From positions 1-64,000 of the forward strand of contig NZ_JAELUI010000006.1 of NCBI RefSeq assembly GCF_016429285.1: a stretch of DNA of 64,000 nt. Reading direction: 5' to 3'. Under the pieces are notes generated by a model. The model worked only from the letters and a program-made list of their open reading frames with translations. It searched no databases and was not told the DNA's origin. Below are positions 55,635 through 64,000 of the stretch, piece after piece (the first letter of the stretch is position 1; each line of letters starts with the position of its first letter). Source of the DNA: Ralstonia sp. ASV6 (GTDB taxonomy: Bacteria > Pseudomonadota > Gammaproteobacteria > Burkholderiales > Burkholderiaceae). A program made the translations under genes and the position numbers.

Positions 55635-56795
55635 ATGCCAACAATTGAGTCCGTTTCGGTCTGCGTAGCCAGCGTGCCGTTGGATCGTGTGACGTCGTTT
55701 GCCACGCGCACGGTGGCGCAGCGTCAGTACGGCCTGGTCAAGGTCAGGTCGACCGACGGCGTGGAAGGCATCGGTTTTTGCTATGTCGGCCACGCGGGTG
55801 GCGATGTGCTGCGCGCGGCGGTCGAGCAACTGCTGGCGCCGGTGCTGATCGGCAAGGACAGCTACGCCGTCGAGGGTTTGTGGCAGACGATGTATCAGGA
55901 GGCGCTGCTGCACGGCCGCGCCGGCTGCGTTATGCGCGCGCTCAGTATTCTGGACACCGCGCTGTGGGATCTCAACGCGCGCTCGCACGGCGTGCCGCTG
56001 CACAAATACCTGGGCGCGGTCGAGCTGGAGAGCGTGCCGGCCTACGCCAGCGGCGGCTACTACCTGGATGGCAAGACGCCTGAAATGCTGGGCGAGGAAA
56101 TGGCCTCGTACGTGGCCATGGGCTTCAAGGCCGTGAAGATGAAGGCCGGCCGCCTGAGCCCCGTGGAAGAAGAGAAGCGCGTGCGAGCCGCGCGTGAAGC
56201 CATCGGCCCGGACGTTGAGCTGATGCTCGACATCAACAACGGCTGGCAAGACACCACGCAGGCGCTGCAGCACCTGCGCCGCATCGAGCAATACGACCCG
56301 TACTTTGTGGAAGAGCCGTTCTCGCCCGACGACATTGACAACCACGCGCGCCTGGCCAAGCTGACGCGCGTGCCGGTGGCCACCGGAGAGATCGGCTACG
56401 GCCGCTGGTATCACAAGGAGCTGCTGGACAAGGGCGGTGCAGCCATCCTGCAGACCGATGCGGTGGTGTGCGGCGGCATTACCGAATGGCGACGCATTGC
56501 GGCCACGGCGGCCAGCTACGGCGTGGTCATGTGCCCGCATTGGTTTCACGATGTGCACGCACCGCTGGTGGCGGCCACGCCCAACGCGCGCTATGTCGAA
56601 TTCTTCTGGGATGACCAGGTACTGAATTTCCGCCGCCTGGTGGATCGGCAACTGGAGCACAAGCAGGGCCGCGTCATGCTGCATACCGGCGCAGGGCTCG
56701 GCTTCAACTTTGACGAGGCGGCGGTGCAGCGCTATGGCCGCTGGACGGTGATCGGCGCCAAGGTTGCGCAGGTCGTGCAGAAGACCGGTACCTGA
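55635..56795 (+). CDS. Mandelate racemase/muconate lactonizing enzyme family dehydratase
   Basis: A 386-residue enolase-superfamily enzyme with a barrel carrying the acid/base residues: Lys-x-Lys in AVKMKAGRLS, metal ligands Asp in LMLDINNGW, Glu in FVEEPFSP and Glu in ATGEIGYG, and a His-containing segment CPHWFHDVHAP. This is the acid-sugar dehydratase pattern; a C2-proton abstraction from a 2-hydroxy acid is expected. ATG at 55635 behind GGAGAG. Substrate not resolvable. Confidence 0.88.
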   Translation: MPTIESVSVCVASVPLDRVTSFATRTVAQRQYGLVKVRSTDGVEGIGFCYVGHAGGDVLRAAVEQLLAPVLIGKDSYAVEGLWQTMYQEALLHGRAGCVMRALSILDTALWDLNARSHGVPLHKYLGAVELESVPAYASGGYYLDGKTPEMLGEEMASYVAMGFKAVKMKAGRLSPVEEEKRVRAAREAIGPDVELMLDINNGWQDTTQALQHLRRIEQYDPYFVEEPFSPDDIDNHARLAKLTRVPVATGEIGYGRWYHKELLDKGGAAILQTDAVVCGGITEWRRIAATAASYGVVMCPHWFHDVHAPLVAATPNARYVEFFWDDQVLNFRRLVDRQLEHKQGRVMLHTGAGLGFNFDEAAVQRYGRWTVIGAKVAQVVQKTGT

Positions 56796-56814
56796 TCAGC
56801 AGTTCAGCGTGAAG

Positions 56815-56840
56815 ACGGCCGGCATTCATGTGCCGGCCGT
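56815..56840. terminator. Bidirectional terminator between convergent genes
   Basis: ACGGCCGGCA at 56815-56824 pairs with TGCCGGCCGT at 56831-56840 around a six-base loop, between the enolase gene and the convergent GntR gene. A short T run follows on the plus strand. Confidence 0.7.
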
Positions 56841-56854
56841 TTGTGGCTTGCGGG

Positions 56855-57583
56855 CTATGCCAGCTTGCGCGCGCCTTGTGCGTGCTCCGCTTCCAGATAC
56901 ATCTGCAGCACGGCATCGCGCTTTTCCAGCAGGTGGCGGCGCAGGATGCCCGCCAGTGCCTTGCCGTCGCGCGCTTCCAGCGCCTTGATCATCTCTTCGT
57001 GATCGTGCACGGCGCGGTCCCACTTATCGACGTGCTGGTTGGAGCGAAAGCGCATCGACATGATGCGGCGGTTGATCGCGTCATACGTGTTGCGCAGCGC
57101 CGAGTTGCGCGCCGCCTCGTTGATGCGGTTGTGGATTTCCTGGTTGCGGCTGTAGTAGCCCGGCAGGTCGTTCTGCGCGCGGCAGGCCAGCATGGCGTAG
57201 TGCAGCGCCTTGATCTCGGCCAGCTCCACGGGGGTGATGCGCTCGCAGGCCAGCTCACCGGAAAACGCCTCCAGCCCCGACATCAATTCAAATGTCTCGC
57301 GGATCTCCGATTCGCTCATGCGGTAGACGCTCGCGCCGCGGTTGGGCGACAGCACGAGCAGCCCCTCGGCCGCCAGCACCTTGAATGCCTCGCGCAGTGG
57401 CGTACGCGAGATGCCCAGCGTCTCGCACAGTTCGCGCTCGTTCAGGCGCATGCCCGGCGCCAGCACGCCTTCCACGATGAACTTGCGCAGGTGCTCGACC
57501 ACGGTGTCATGCAGGCGCTGGCGCTCCAGCCGGGGCAGTGCCGGCGCACTGCTGCTCACGCCCATTTCTTCTGAATCTTGCAT
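56855..57583 (-). CDS. GntR-family regulator, FadR/FCD subgroup
   Basis: A 242-residue regulator: winged helix (LNERELCETLGISRTPLREAFKVLAAEGLL) and an FCD ligand domain with conserved His and Asp/Asn. Start at 57583 behind AAGGAC; a longer frame is unlikely because the ATG lies within one of the binding palindromes. Divergent from the aminotransferase operon, so probably its repressor and self-regulated. Confidence 0.9.
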   Translation of the reverse strand: MQDSEEMGVSSSAPALPRLERQRLHDTVVEHLRKFIVEGVLAPGMRLNERELCETLGISRTPLREAFKVLAAEGLLVLSPNRGASVYRMSESEIRETFELMSGLEAFSGELACERITPVELAEIKALHYAMLACRAQNDLPGYYSRNQEIHNRINEAARNSALRNTYDAINRRIMSMRFRSNQHVDKWDRAVHDHEEMIKALEARDGKALAGILRRHLLEKRDAVLQMYLEAEHAQGARKLA

Positions 57584-57587
57584 GCAA
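57578..57587. promoter_or_regulatory. GntR operator over the regulator's start codon
   Basis: TTGCATGCAA is a perfect palindrome covering the ATG of the GntR gene, which would allow autorepression. The same half-sites occur at 57641 and 57721. Confidence 0.7.
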
Positions 57588-57640
57588 AGTCCTTTCTTCT
57601 TGCTTGCAATGATTTTACTGCAACTCGCTCCAACCGCATA

Positions 57641-57651
57641 TTGCACTGCAA
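57641..57651. promoter_or_regulatory. GntR-type half-site palindrome
   Basis: TTGCACTGCAA, a palindrome with the same TTGCA/TGCAA arms and a one-base centre, between the GntR and aminotransferase genes. Confidence 0.6.
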
Positions 57652-57720
57652 ACGTCGGGTAAACACCGTCATTTTCGGCAAATTCTTAGCTTGGAATCCG
57701 TCGGCACTCTCTGATAGAGT

Positions 57721-57736
57721 ATTTTGCATGCAAAAT
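57721..57736. promoter_or_regulatory. GntR operator before the aminotransferase operon
   Basis: ATTTTGCATGCAAAAT is a perfect 16-base palindrome, 30 bases before the aminotransferase start, in a position to block transcription. Confidence 0.8.
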
Positions 57737-57766
57737 TCAAGATTCAACCACGGAGACAAGACAGCG

Positions 57767-58987
57767 ATGCTGCAACTCGATTTCCATCCCGCCGGCCGCC
57801 ACTTTCTGCAGATTCCGGGGCCGAGCCCGGTGCCCGACCGCATCCTGCGGGCGATGAGCTATCCGACCATCGACCACCGCGGTCCGGAGTTCGGCGCGCT
57901 GGGCCGCAAGGTGCTGGCTGACATCAAGAAGATCTTCAAGACTGAGCAGCCGGTGATCATCTATCCGGCCTCTGGTACTGGCGCGTGGGAAGCCGCGCTC
58001 ACCAATACGTTGAGCCCCGGCGATACGGTGCTGATGTACGAGACGGGCCACTTCGCCACGCTGTGGAAGAAGATGGCCGAGGCGCTGGGCCTGAAGCCCG
58101 AGTTCATCGGCTTGCCTGGTATCGAGGGTTGGCGGCGTGGCGTGCAGGCCGACATGATTGAAGCGCGCCTGCGTGCGGATACCGCGCACACCATCAAGGC
58201 CGTTTGCGTGGTGCACAACGAAACGTCGACGGGCGTGACGTCCAACATCGCAGCGGTGCGCCGTGCCATCGATGCGGCGAGCCACCCGGCGCTGCTGCTG
58301 GTCGACACCATCTCGGGCCTGGCCTCGGCCGACTATCGCCATGACGAGTGGGGCGTGGACGTGACCGTTTCCGGTTCGCAGAAAGGGTTGATGCTGCCGC
58401 CGGGCATCAGCTTCAACGCGCTGTCTGCCAAGGCCATCGCGGCCAGCAAGCACGCCAAACTGCCGCGCGCGTTCTGGGGCTGGGAAGAGATCATCGAAGC
58501 CAACAAGAATGGCTACTGGCCCTACACACCCAATACGAACCTGCTCTATGGCCTGTCGGAAGCGCTCGACATGATCCTGGGCGAGGGGCTGGACAATGTA
58601 TTCGCGCGCCACGAGCGTTTGGCCGAAGCCACGCGCCGTGCGGTGCGTGCGTGGGGCCTGCAGATCCAGTGTGCCGACCCGGCTGTCTATAGCCCCGTGC
58701 TGACCGGCGTGATGATGCCCGAGGGCGTGGATGCCGATGCCGTGCGCAAGATCATCTACGAACGCTTCGACATGTCGCTGGGGCAGGCGCTGGGCAAGAT
58801 TCGCGGCACGATGTTCCGCATCGGCCACCTGGGCGATTGCAACGACCTCACGCTGATGGCCACGCTCACCGGTTGCGAGATGGGCCTCAAGTTGGCCGGC
58901 GTGCCGGTGGCCGCCAGCGGCGTGGTCGCAGCGATGGAGTACCTGGCCTCGCACACGCACACGCCCGCCTTGCGCGCGGCTGCCTGA
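57767..58987 (+). CDS. Class V aminotransferase, serine-glyoxylate/alanine-glyoxylate type
   Basis: A 406-residue fold-type I PLP enzyme. Start MLQLDFHP at 57767 behind GGAGA. QIPGPSPVPDRILRAM and HRGPEFGALG are typical of the serine-glyoxylate subgroup; the PLP Lys is in SGSQKGLMLPPG. It probably transfers an amino group to glyoxylate or another 2-oxo acid. First gene of the cluster with the MFS, FAH-family and oxidoreductase genes. Confidence 0.88.
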   Translation: MLQLDFHPAGRHFLQIPGPSPVPDRILRAMSYPTIDHRGPEFGALGRKVLADIKKIFKTEQPVIIYPASGTGAWEAALTNTLSPGDTVLMYETGHFATLWKKMAEALGLKPEFIGLPGIEGWRRGVQADMIEARLRADTAHTIKAVCVVHNETSTGVTSNIAAVRRAIDAASHPALLLVDTISGLASADYRHDEWGVDVTVSGSQKGLMLPPGISFNALSAKAIAASKHAKLPRAFWGWEEIIEANKNGYWPYTPNTNLLYGLSEALDMILGEGLDNVFARHERLAEATRRAVRAWGLQIQCADPAVYSPVLTGVMMPEGVDADAVRKIIYERFDMSLGQALGKIRGTMFRIGHLGDCNDLTLMATLTGCEMGLKLAGVPVAASGVVAAMEYLASHTHTPALRAAA

Positions 58988-59189
58988 GCGTTCTCCCAAC
59001 CCGAGGGCGCTGACCCACAACCGGCGCCCTCCTAAACGAAGCACCCCTCCAGCAGACAGCGATGGCTGCGCCGTACGACTCAGTCGGCGCGTGGCCAGGG
59101 CGGCGTGCGCCCCGCCCGATCGCTCAGCGACCAAGCAGCCGGACAAAGAGCCGGCCTCTGCTGCAGGCCCACCACCAAGGAGACAAGAC
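58988..59189. other. Intergenic segment with an inverted repeat
   Basis: 202 bases. GAGGGCGC at 59003-59010 pairs with GCGCCCTC at 59024-59031 but no T run follows, so it may be a partial terminator or processing hairpin between the aminotransferase and transporter genes. Confidence 0.5.
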
Positions 59190-60464
59190 ATGAAGCTGTT
59201 CCGAGCGACCAACGTCGTGCTGGTGATGCTATGCGTGATGTATTTCGTCACCTACCTCGACCGCGTGAATGTGAGCACCGCAGCTGCGGGCTTCGGCAAC
59301 GAGTTCGGGTTGAACAAGACGGAGATCGGGCTGGTGTTCTCCGCGTTTGCGTATCCGTATCTTGTGTTCCAGATCATCGGCGGCTGGGTGAGCGATCGCT
59401 TTGGCGCGCGCCGCACGCTGCTGGTGTGCGGCGTGCTGTGGGCTATCGCCACGCTGCTCACAGGCATGGCGAGTGGGCTGATCTCGCTGCTGGCCGCGCG
59501 GCTGCTGCTGGGCCTGGGTGAAGGCGCGACCTTCCCGGCGGCCACGGCGGCCATGTCGCGCTGGGTGGCGCGCGAGAAGCGCGGCTTTGCGCAGGGCATC
59601 ACCCATGCGTTCGCGCGTGTCGGCAATGCCGTCGCCCCGGCCGCCGTGGTGGCCATCATGGCCGTGTATGGCTGGCGAGAGTCGTTCTATATCTGCGGTG
59701 TCATCAGCCTGGTCTGGGTGGTGCTGTGGGCGCTGGTCTACACCGAGCACCCGAAAGACCACCCGCGCATCACGCAGCAGGAACTCGACGTGTTGCCTGC
59801 CCCCAAGCAGAAGCCGACCAGCGTGCCGTGGGGTCCGTTGTTCAAGCGCATGGCGCCCGTGACGGTGGTCTATTTTTGCTACGGCTGGACGCTCTGGCTG
59901 TTCCTGAGCTGGATCCCGCAGTACTTCCTGCATAGCTACTCGCTGGACTTGAAGAAGTCTGCCGTGTTCGCTTCAGCCGTCTTCTTTGCTGGGGTGGTGG
60001 GCGACACGCTGGGCGGCATCGTGACTGACAAGATCTACGCCCGGACCGGCAGCCTCAAGCGTGCCCGCAGCTGGATGGTGGCGCTGTGCATGCTGCTGAC
60101 CATGCTGTCGCTGCTGCCGTTGCTGTTCATGCACGACCTGTATGTATCGATGGCGTGTCTGGCTGCCGGCTTCTTCTTTGCCGAGATGACGATCGGGCCG
60201 ATGTGGGCCGTGCCGATGGACATTGCACCGGAACACTCGGGCACGGCCAGCGGCATGATGAATTCGGGCTCCGCGCTGGCGGCCATCCTGTCGCCGGTTA
60301 TCTCCGGCTACGTGATCGACCGCTTCGGCAGTTGGGAGCTGCCCTTCATCGGCAGCATGGTGCTGATGGGCCTGGGTGTGGTGCTGGCTTTCCGCATGCA
60401 GCCGGAGAGCCGCTTTGCCAATCCCCCCGCAGCACCGGTGGCCACCGAACGTTCACCGGCCTGA
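59190..60464 (+). CDS. MFS transporter, anion:cation symporter type
   Basis: A 424-residue 12-TM carrier. The N-terminus VVLVMLCVMYFVTYLDRVNV and the LLLGLGEGATFPAATAAMSRW segment mark the same organic-anion MFS family as at 52152. ATG at 59190 behind AAGGAG; earlier starts in frame overlap no conserved sequence. Probably imports the compound degraded by the neighbouring enzymes. Confidence 0.9.
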   Translation: MKLFRATNVVLVMLCVMYFVTYLDRVNVSTAAAGFGNEFGLNKTEIGLVFSAFAYPYLVFQIIGGWVSDRFGARRTLLVCGVLWAIATLLTGMASGLISLLAARLLLGLGEGATFPAATAAMSRWVAREKRGFAQGITHAFARVGNAVAPAAVVAIMAVYGWRESFYICGVISLVWVVLWALVYTEHPKDHPRITQQELDVLPAPKQKPTSVPWGPLFKRMAPVTVVYFCYGWTLWLFLSWIPQYFLHSYSLDLKKSAVFASAVFFAGVVGDTLGGIVTDKIYARTGSLKRARSWMVALCMLLTMLSLLPLLFMHDLYVSMACLAAGFFFAEMTIGPMWAVPMDIAPEHSGTASGMMNSGSALAAILSPVISGYVIDRFGSWELPFIGSMVLMGLGVVLAFRMQPESRFANPPAAPVATERSPA

Positions 60465-60524
60465 TGTGAACCTGATGCCAACCGGGTGCCGCTGCGGTGG
60501 CACCCGCCAATCTCACGCTTTCCC

Positions 60525-61292
60525 ATGATCGACTCCACAGAGACCTTGGCCGAACGCCTTGCGGCCGGCTGGCAAGGCGGCGTTGCATTTGCCGAGCTAC
60601 CGCACGAACTCATCCCCACCAGCGCAGAGGCGGCGTATGCCGCGCAAGCGCAGCTGCTGATTGCCCGCGGCACCACCATCGGTGCATGGAAAGTGGGCGC
60701 CAAAGGACCGGACGCGCCCATTCAGTGCTCACCCTTGCCCCAGAGTGGTTTGCACTTTCACGGCGCCAAGTTGCCGCAGCATGCGTTTCGCCCGTTGGGG
60801 CTGGAACTGGAGATCGCCTTCTGCTTTGGCCGCGCATTCGCTGCACGTGCGCAGCCGTACGACGATGCCGAGGTGCTGGACGGCATCGCCTACATGGCCG
60901 CCGCCGTGGAGATCGTCTCCAGCCGCTTCCACGAGTGGCCGGCCGTCGACCGGTTCGCGCAGCTTGCCGATCTGCAGAACCACGGCGCGTTGGTCATGGG
61001 CGAGGTGGTGGCGTATCGCGCGGATTTTCCATTCGTGGCACCGAGCCTGTCATTCACCGTGAACAGCCGCAACGTGGTCGATTGTGCGCCGGCCAACCCC
61101 GCGGGGGACCCGCGCCGCTTGCTGCCCTGGCTTGTCAATCACGCCACGCAGCGCGGCATGACGCTGCCGTCCGGCACGCTTGTCACCACCGGCTCGTACA
61201 CGGGCATGCATTTCCCAGACACAGCAACCGGCCCGAACGCCGTGTTTGGCCGTATCGACGGCCTGCCGCCCGTGGGCTTCACGCTCGCCTGA
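60525..61292 (+). CDS. FAH-family hydrolase/hydratase
   Basis: A 255-residue protein with the fumarylacetoacetate-hydrolase / 2-keto-4-pentenoate hydratase fold. Visible pieces are IGAWKVGA, the metal-binding Glu pair in LGLELEIAFCF, later EIVSSRF, and the C-terminal TLVTTGSYTGMHFP. Start at 60525 (MIDSTETLAERL). It would cleave or hydrate a 2-oxo acid derived from the substrate of this cluster. Confidence 0.82.
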   Translation: MIDSTETLAERLAAGWQGGVAFAELPHELIPTSAEAAYAAQAQLLIARGTTIGAWKVGAKGPDAPIQCSPLPQSGLHFHGAKLPQHAFRPLGLELEIAFCFGRAFAARAQPYDDAEVLDGIAYMAAAVEIVSSRFHEWPAVDRFAQLADLQNHGALVMGEVVAYRADFPFVAPSLSFTVNSRNVVDCAPANPAGDPRRLLPWLVNHATQRGMTLPSGTLVTTGSYTGMHFPDTATGPNAVFGRIDGLPPVGFTLA

Positions 61293-61317
61293 AACGCTGT
61301 TCTTCACTTGCTCCGCC

Positions 61318-64000
61318 ATGAACGCCAGCACCCCCGCCTCATTGCTCCAACCCGTGCGCTTCGTGCCCTCGCAGGGCGCGGCGCTTTCACCACTGTTTGC
61401 CCGACTGCGCAAGGAACTGCGCGGCGATGTGCTGGCTGACCGTGCCAGCCGTGGCCGCTATGCGACCGACGCGTCGATCTACCAGATCATGCCGCTGGGC
61501 GTGGTCGTGCCGCGCGACCAGGCCGATCTGCTGCGCGCGCTCGACATTGCGCGCGACCAGAAGATTCCCGTGCTGGCACGCGGTGCGGGCACCAGCCAGT
61601 GCGGCCAGACCGTGGGCGAGGCGCTTGTCATCGACAACAGCAAGTGGCTCAACCGTGTGATCGAGTTCGATGCGCAGGCACGCACGGTTACCGTCGAACC
61701 CGGCATCGTGTTGGACCATCTGAACGCGTGGCTTAAACCGCATGGGCTGTGGTTTCCGGTGGATGTGTCGACCGGCGCGCAATGCACGATCGGTGGTATG
61801 GCGGGCAACAACTCGTGCGGTTCGCGCTCGATCGAGTACGGCAACATGGTGCACAACGTGCTCGCCATCGATGCGGTGCTGGCCGACGGCAGCGATTGCC
61901 ATTTCGGCTCGGTCGTCAACGGGATTGCCGGTGGCCGCACGTTTGAGCTGCTGCGCGGGCTGGAGCGCATCGCCCAACGTGAGCGCGACGAGATCATCGA
62001 GCGCGTGCCCAAGGTGCTGCGCCGTGTGGCCGGCTACAACATCGATCTGTTCGATTGCCAGAACCCGCGCGCCTACACCGACGATGGGCACGCCAACCTG
62101 TCGCACATCCTGGTCGGCTCAGAGGGCACGCTGGCCTACAGCCGCCAGATCACGCTCAAGCTGGCGTCGCTACCAGCGCACAAGGTGCTGGGGGTCGTGA
62201 ACTTCCCAACCTTCTATCAGGCGATGGACATGACGCAGCACATCGTCAAGCTCAGGCCCGTGGCGGTGGAGCTGGTCGATCGCACGATGATCGACCTGTC
62301 GATGGAGAACCCCGCCTTCCGGCCTGTCATCGAGAAGGCGCTGGTGGGCGAGCCGCAGGCCATCCTGCTGGTGGAGTTTGCCGGCGAGACGCGGGATGCA
62401 CTGCTCGCGCAGCTCGATCGTCTGAGCGAGCTGATGGCCGATCTGGGCCTGCCCGACAGCGTGGTGAAGATACCCGAGGCCGGCCCGCAGAAGGCGCTAT
62501 GGGATGTGCGCAAGGCCGGCCTGAACATCATGATGAGCATGAAGGGTGACGGCAAGCCGGTGTCCTTCATTGAAGACTGTGCGGTGCCGCTTGAACATTT
62601 GGCTGAGTACACGAGCAAGCTGACCGAGGTCTTCCACAAGCACGAGACCGAAGGCACGTGGTACGCCCACGCCAGCGTCGGCACGTTGCATGTGCGGCCG
62701 ATTCTCGACATGCGCCGCGATGGCGCCAAGCGCATGCGCGAGATTGCCGAAGAGGCTGCCGCGCTGGTGCGCGAGTACAAGGGCGCGTACTCAGGTGAAC
62801 ACGGCGACGGCCTGTGTCGTGGCGAGTGGGTGGCCTGGCAATACGGCCCGCGCATCAACGCGGCCTTTGCTGAGATCAAGGCGCTGTTCGACCCCGACAA
62901 TCGCTTCAACCCGGACAAGATCGTCAACCCACCGCGCATGGATGCGCGCGAGCATTTCCGGTTTGCGCCGGGCTATTCGGCCATGCCGATGCGGCCTGCG
63001 CTGGATTGGTCGGCATGGAACGTCAAGCGCGATCCGCTCACGGGGGAGGAAACCGCACCCGGCACCGGTACGGATCTGTCGCACGGTCTCGCTTCTGCCG
63101 TAGAGATGTGCAACAACAACGGCCATTGCCGCAAGTTTGACGCCGGCACCATGTGCCCGAGCTACCGCGTCACGCGTGACGAGCAGCACGTGACGCGTGG
63201 CCGGGCCAACACGCTGCGTCTGGCGGTGTCGGGCCAGCTGGGTCCCGATGGGTTGGCCAGTGAAGACGTGAAGGCCGCGTTGGACCTGTGTGTATCGTGC
63301 AAGGGCTGCAAGCGCGACTGCCCGACCGGCGTTGACATGGCACGCTTCAAGATCGAGGCGCGCCACGCGTGGAACCGCGCACACGGCACCACGCTGCGTG
63401 AACGCCTGGTCGCCTATCTGCCGCGCTATGCACCCTGGGCCACGCGCTTACGTGGGGTGTTGGCGCTGGCCGATGGCGTGCCGTTTGTCTCGGGCCGCGT
63501 CAAACAATGGATGGGCCTGGCGCCGCAGCGCTCGCTGCCGAGGTTTGCCAAGCCGTTCCTGTCTGATGTGCGTGCAACGGTCGCGCCAGCCGAGTCAGCC
63601 ACGCGTGATGTCCTGCTCTTTGTTGATACCTTCAGCAATACGCAGGAGCCCGAGAATGCACGCGCCGCGCAGGCCGTGCTCGAAGCCGCCGGCTACACCG
63701 TGCACTTCAACGTGCGCCCCGGCGAACGCCCACTTTGCTGTGGCCGCACGTTCCTCGCCGCCGGCTTGGTCGACGAGGCCAAGGCAGAGGCGCGCCGCAC
63801 GCTGGATGCATTGCGCCCGTACCTGGAGCGCGGCGTTGCCATTGTCGGGCTGGAGCCGTCGTGTCTGCTCTCCATGCGAGACGAATTCCTGACCTATGGC
63901 TATGGCGATGCCGCGCGGCAACTGGCTGACCACGCCTTCCTGTTCGAAGAGTTTCTTGTGCGTGAGCGCAAGGCTGGCCGCTTGTCGCTGCAGTTGAAAG
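61318..64000 (+). CDS. FAD-linked 2-hydroxyacid dehydrogenase with Fe-S domain, 3' end outside the window
   Basis: Open from the ATG at 61318 to the last base with no stop, so at least 894 residues. Layout: FAD-binding domain (LARGAGTSQCGQTVGE about residue 90, GGMAGNNSCGSRS about 165), FAD-oxidase C-terminal domain ending in SGEHGDG (about 491), a 4Fe-4S ferredoxin-like domain (CNNNGHCRK about 597, CVSCKGCKRDCPTG about 659) and the beginning of a CCG cysteine-rich domain (LCCGRTF about 806). This is the fused GlcD/D-lactate dehydrogenase (Dld, YdiJ) type that passes electrons to quinone. It starts 25 bases after the FAH gene, hence the same operon. Confidence 0.92.
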   Translation, partial: MNASTPASLLQPVRFVPSQGAALSPLFARLRKELRGDVLADRASRGRYATDASIYQIMPLGVVVPRDQADLLRALDIARDQKIPVLARGAGTSQCGQTVGEALVIDNSKWLNRVIEFDAQARTVTVEPGIVLDHLNAWLKPHGLWFPVDVSTGAQCTIGGMAGNNSCGSRSIEYGNMVHNVLAIDAVLADGSDCHFGSVVNGIAGGRTFELLRGLERIAQRERDEIIERVPKVLRRVAGYNIDLFDCQNPRAYTDDGHANLSHILVGSEGTLAYSRQITLKLASLPAHKVLGVVNFPTFYQAMDMTQHIVKLRPVAVELVDRTMIDLSMENPAFRPVIEKALVGEPQAILLVEFAGETRDALLAQLDRLSELMADLGLPDSVVKIPEAGPQKALWDVRKAGLNIMMSMKGDGKPVSFIEDCAVPLEHLAEYTSKLTEVFHKHETEGTWYAHASVGTLHVRPILDMRRDGAKRMREIAEEAAALVREYKGAYSGEHGDGLCRGEWVAWQYGPRINAAFAEIKALFDPDNRFNPDKIVNPPRMDAREHFRFAPGYSAMPMRPALDWSAWNVKRDPLTGEETAPGTGTDLSHGLASAVEMCNNNGHCRKFDAGTMCPSYRVTRDEQHVTRGRANTLRLAVSGQLGPDGLASEDVKAALDLCVSCKGCKRDCPTGVDMARFKIEARHAWNRAHGTTLRERLVAYLPRYAPWATRLRGVLALADGVPFVSGRVKQWMGLAPQRSLPRFAKPFLSDVRATVAPAESATRDVLLFVDTFSNTQEPENARAAQAVLEAAGYTVHFNVRPGERPLCCGRTFLAAGLVDEAKAEARRTLDALRPYLERGVAIVGLEPSCLLSMRDEFLTYGYGDAARQLADHAFLFEEFLVRERKAGRLSLQLK

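Noticed and set aside
57737-59251. 504-codon minus-strand frame over the class V aminotransferase
   Set aside because: Mirror of a well-supported enzyme gene; no domain.

Overview
The window looks like chromosomal DNA from a GC-rich betaproteobacterium of the Burkholderiaceae, most like Ralstonia. The basis is codon usage and GC-rich reading frames, an Entner-Doudoroff cluster with a HexR-type regulator, a caa3-type oxidase operon and large FHA/CdiA-type exoproteins. This is an inference from gene content, not from a marker gene.

1-16.5 kb: an accessory contact-dependent inhibition (CDI) or polymorphic-toxin locus read on the minus strand in the order transporter (cdiB, 16116-14263), 3503-residue exoprotein (cdiA, 14251-3740), immunity (3739-3263). 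Downstream is an AT-rich graveyard of spare modules. One is a degenerate toxin C-terminus followed by a candidate immunity gene broken at a run of eight G. The other is a second CdiA C-terminal module joined to the first by a 623-bp near-identical repeat and cut by an IS3-family element at the window edge. The region has the architecture of a system that swaps toxin tips by recombination.

16.5-26.7 kb: a frameshifted membrane-protein gene, a tripartite RND efflux operon on the minus strand (pump, adaptor, outer-membrane lipoprotein), a PLP-dependent Cys/Met metabolism enzyme and a secreted catalase.

26.7-34 kb: a cytochrome c oxidase operon (CoxII with fused cytochrome c, CoxI, two subunit III-type proteins, subunit IV), a small membrane protein, a DUF3293 protein, a universal stress protein and a YceH/DUF480 protein.

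34-42 kb: an alpha/beta hydrolase, then edd divergent from zwf-pgl-glk with two HexR-type palindromes between them, a CzcE-like periplasmic protein and hexR. Glucose phosphorylation, oxidation to 6-phosphogluconate and dehydration to KDPG are all covered; the aldolase (eda) is not in the window.

42-47.6 kb: a secreted S53 (sedolisin) protease, a QseB/PmrA-type response regulator with its histidine kinase, and a Do-family periplasmic protease with a PmrA/QseB-like direct repeat in front of it.

47.6-64 kb: carboxylate metabolism. A LeuCD-type dehydratase is grouped with a 2-hydroxycarboxylate transporter and a divergent LysR regulator. Next come a LysR / DapA-family lyase / MFS group divergent from an enolase-superfamily dehydratase. 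Last is a GntR regulator divergent from a class V aminotransferase, MFS transporter, FAH-family hydrolase or hydratase, and an FAD/Fe-S 2-hydroxyacid dehydrogenase that runs off the window end. No rRNA, tRNA or CRISPR was recognised.
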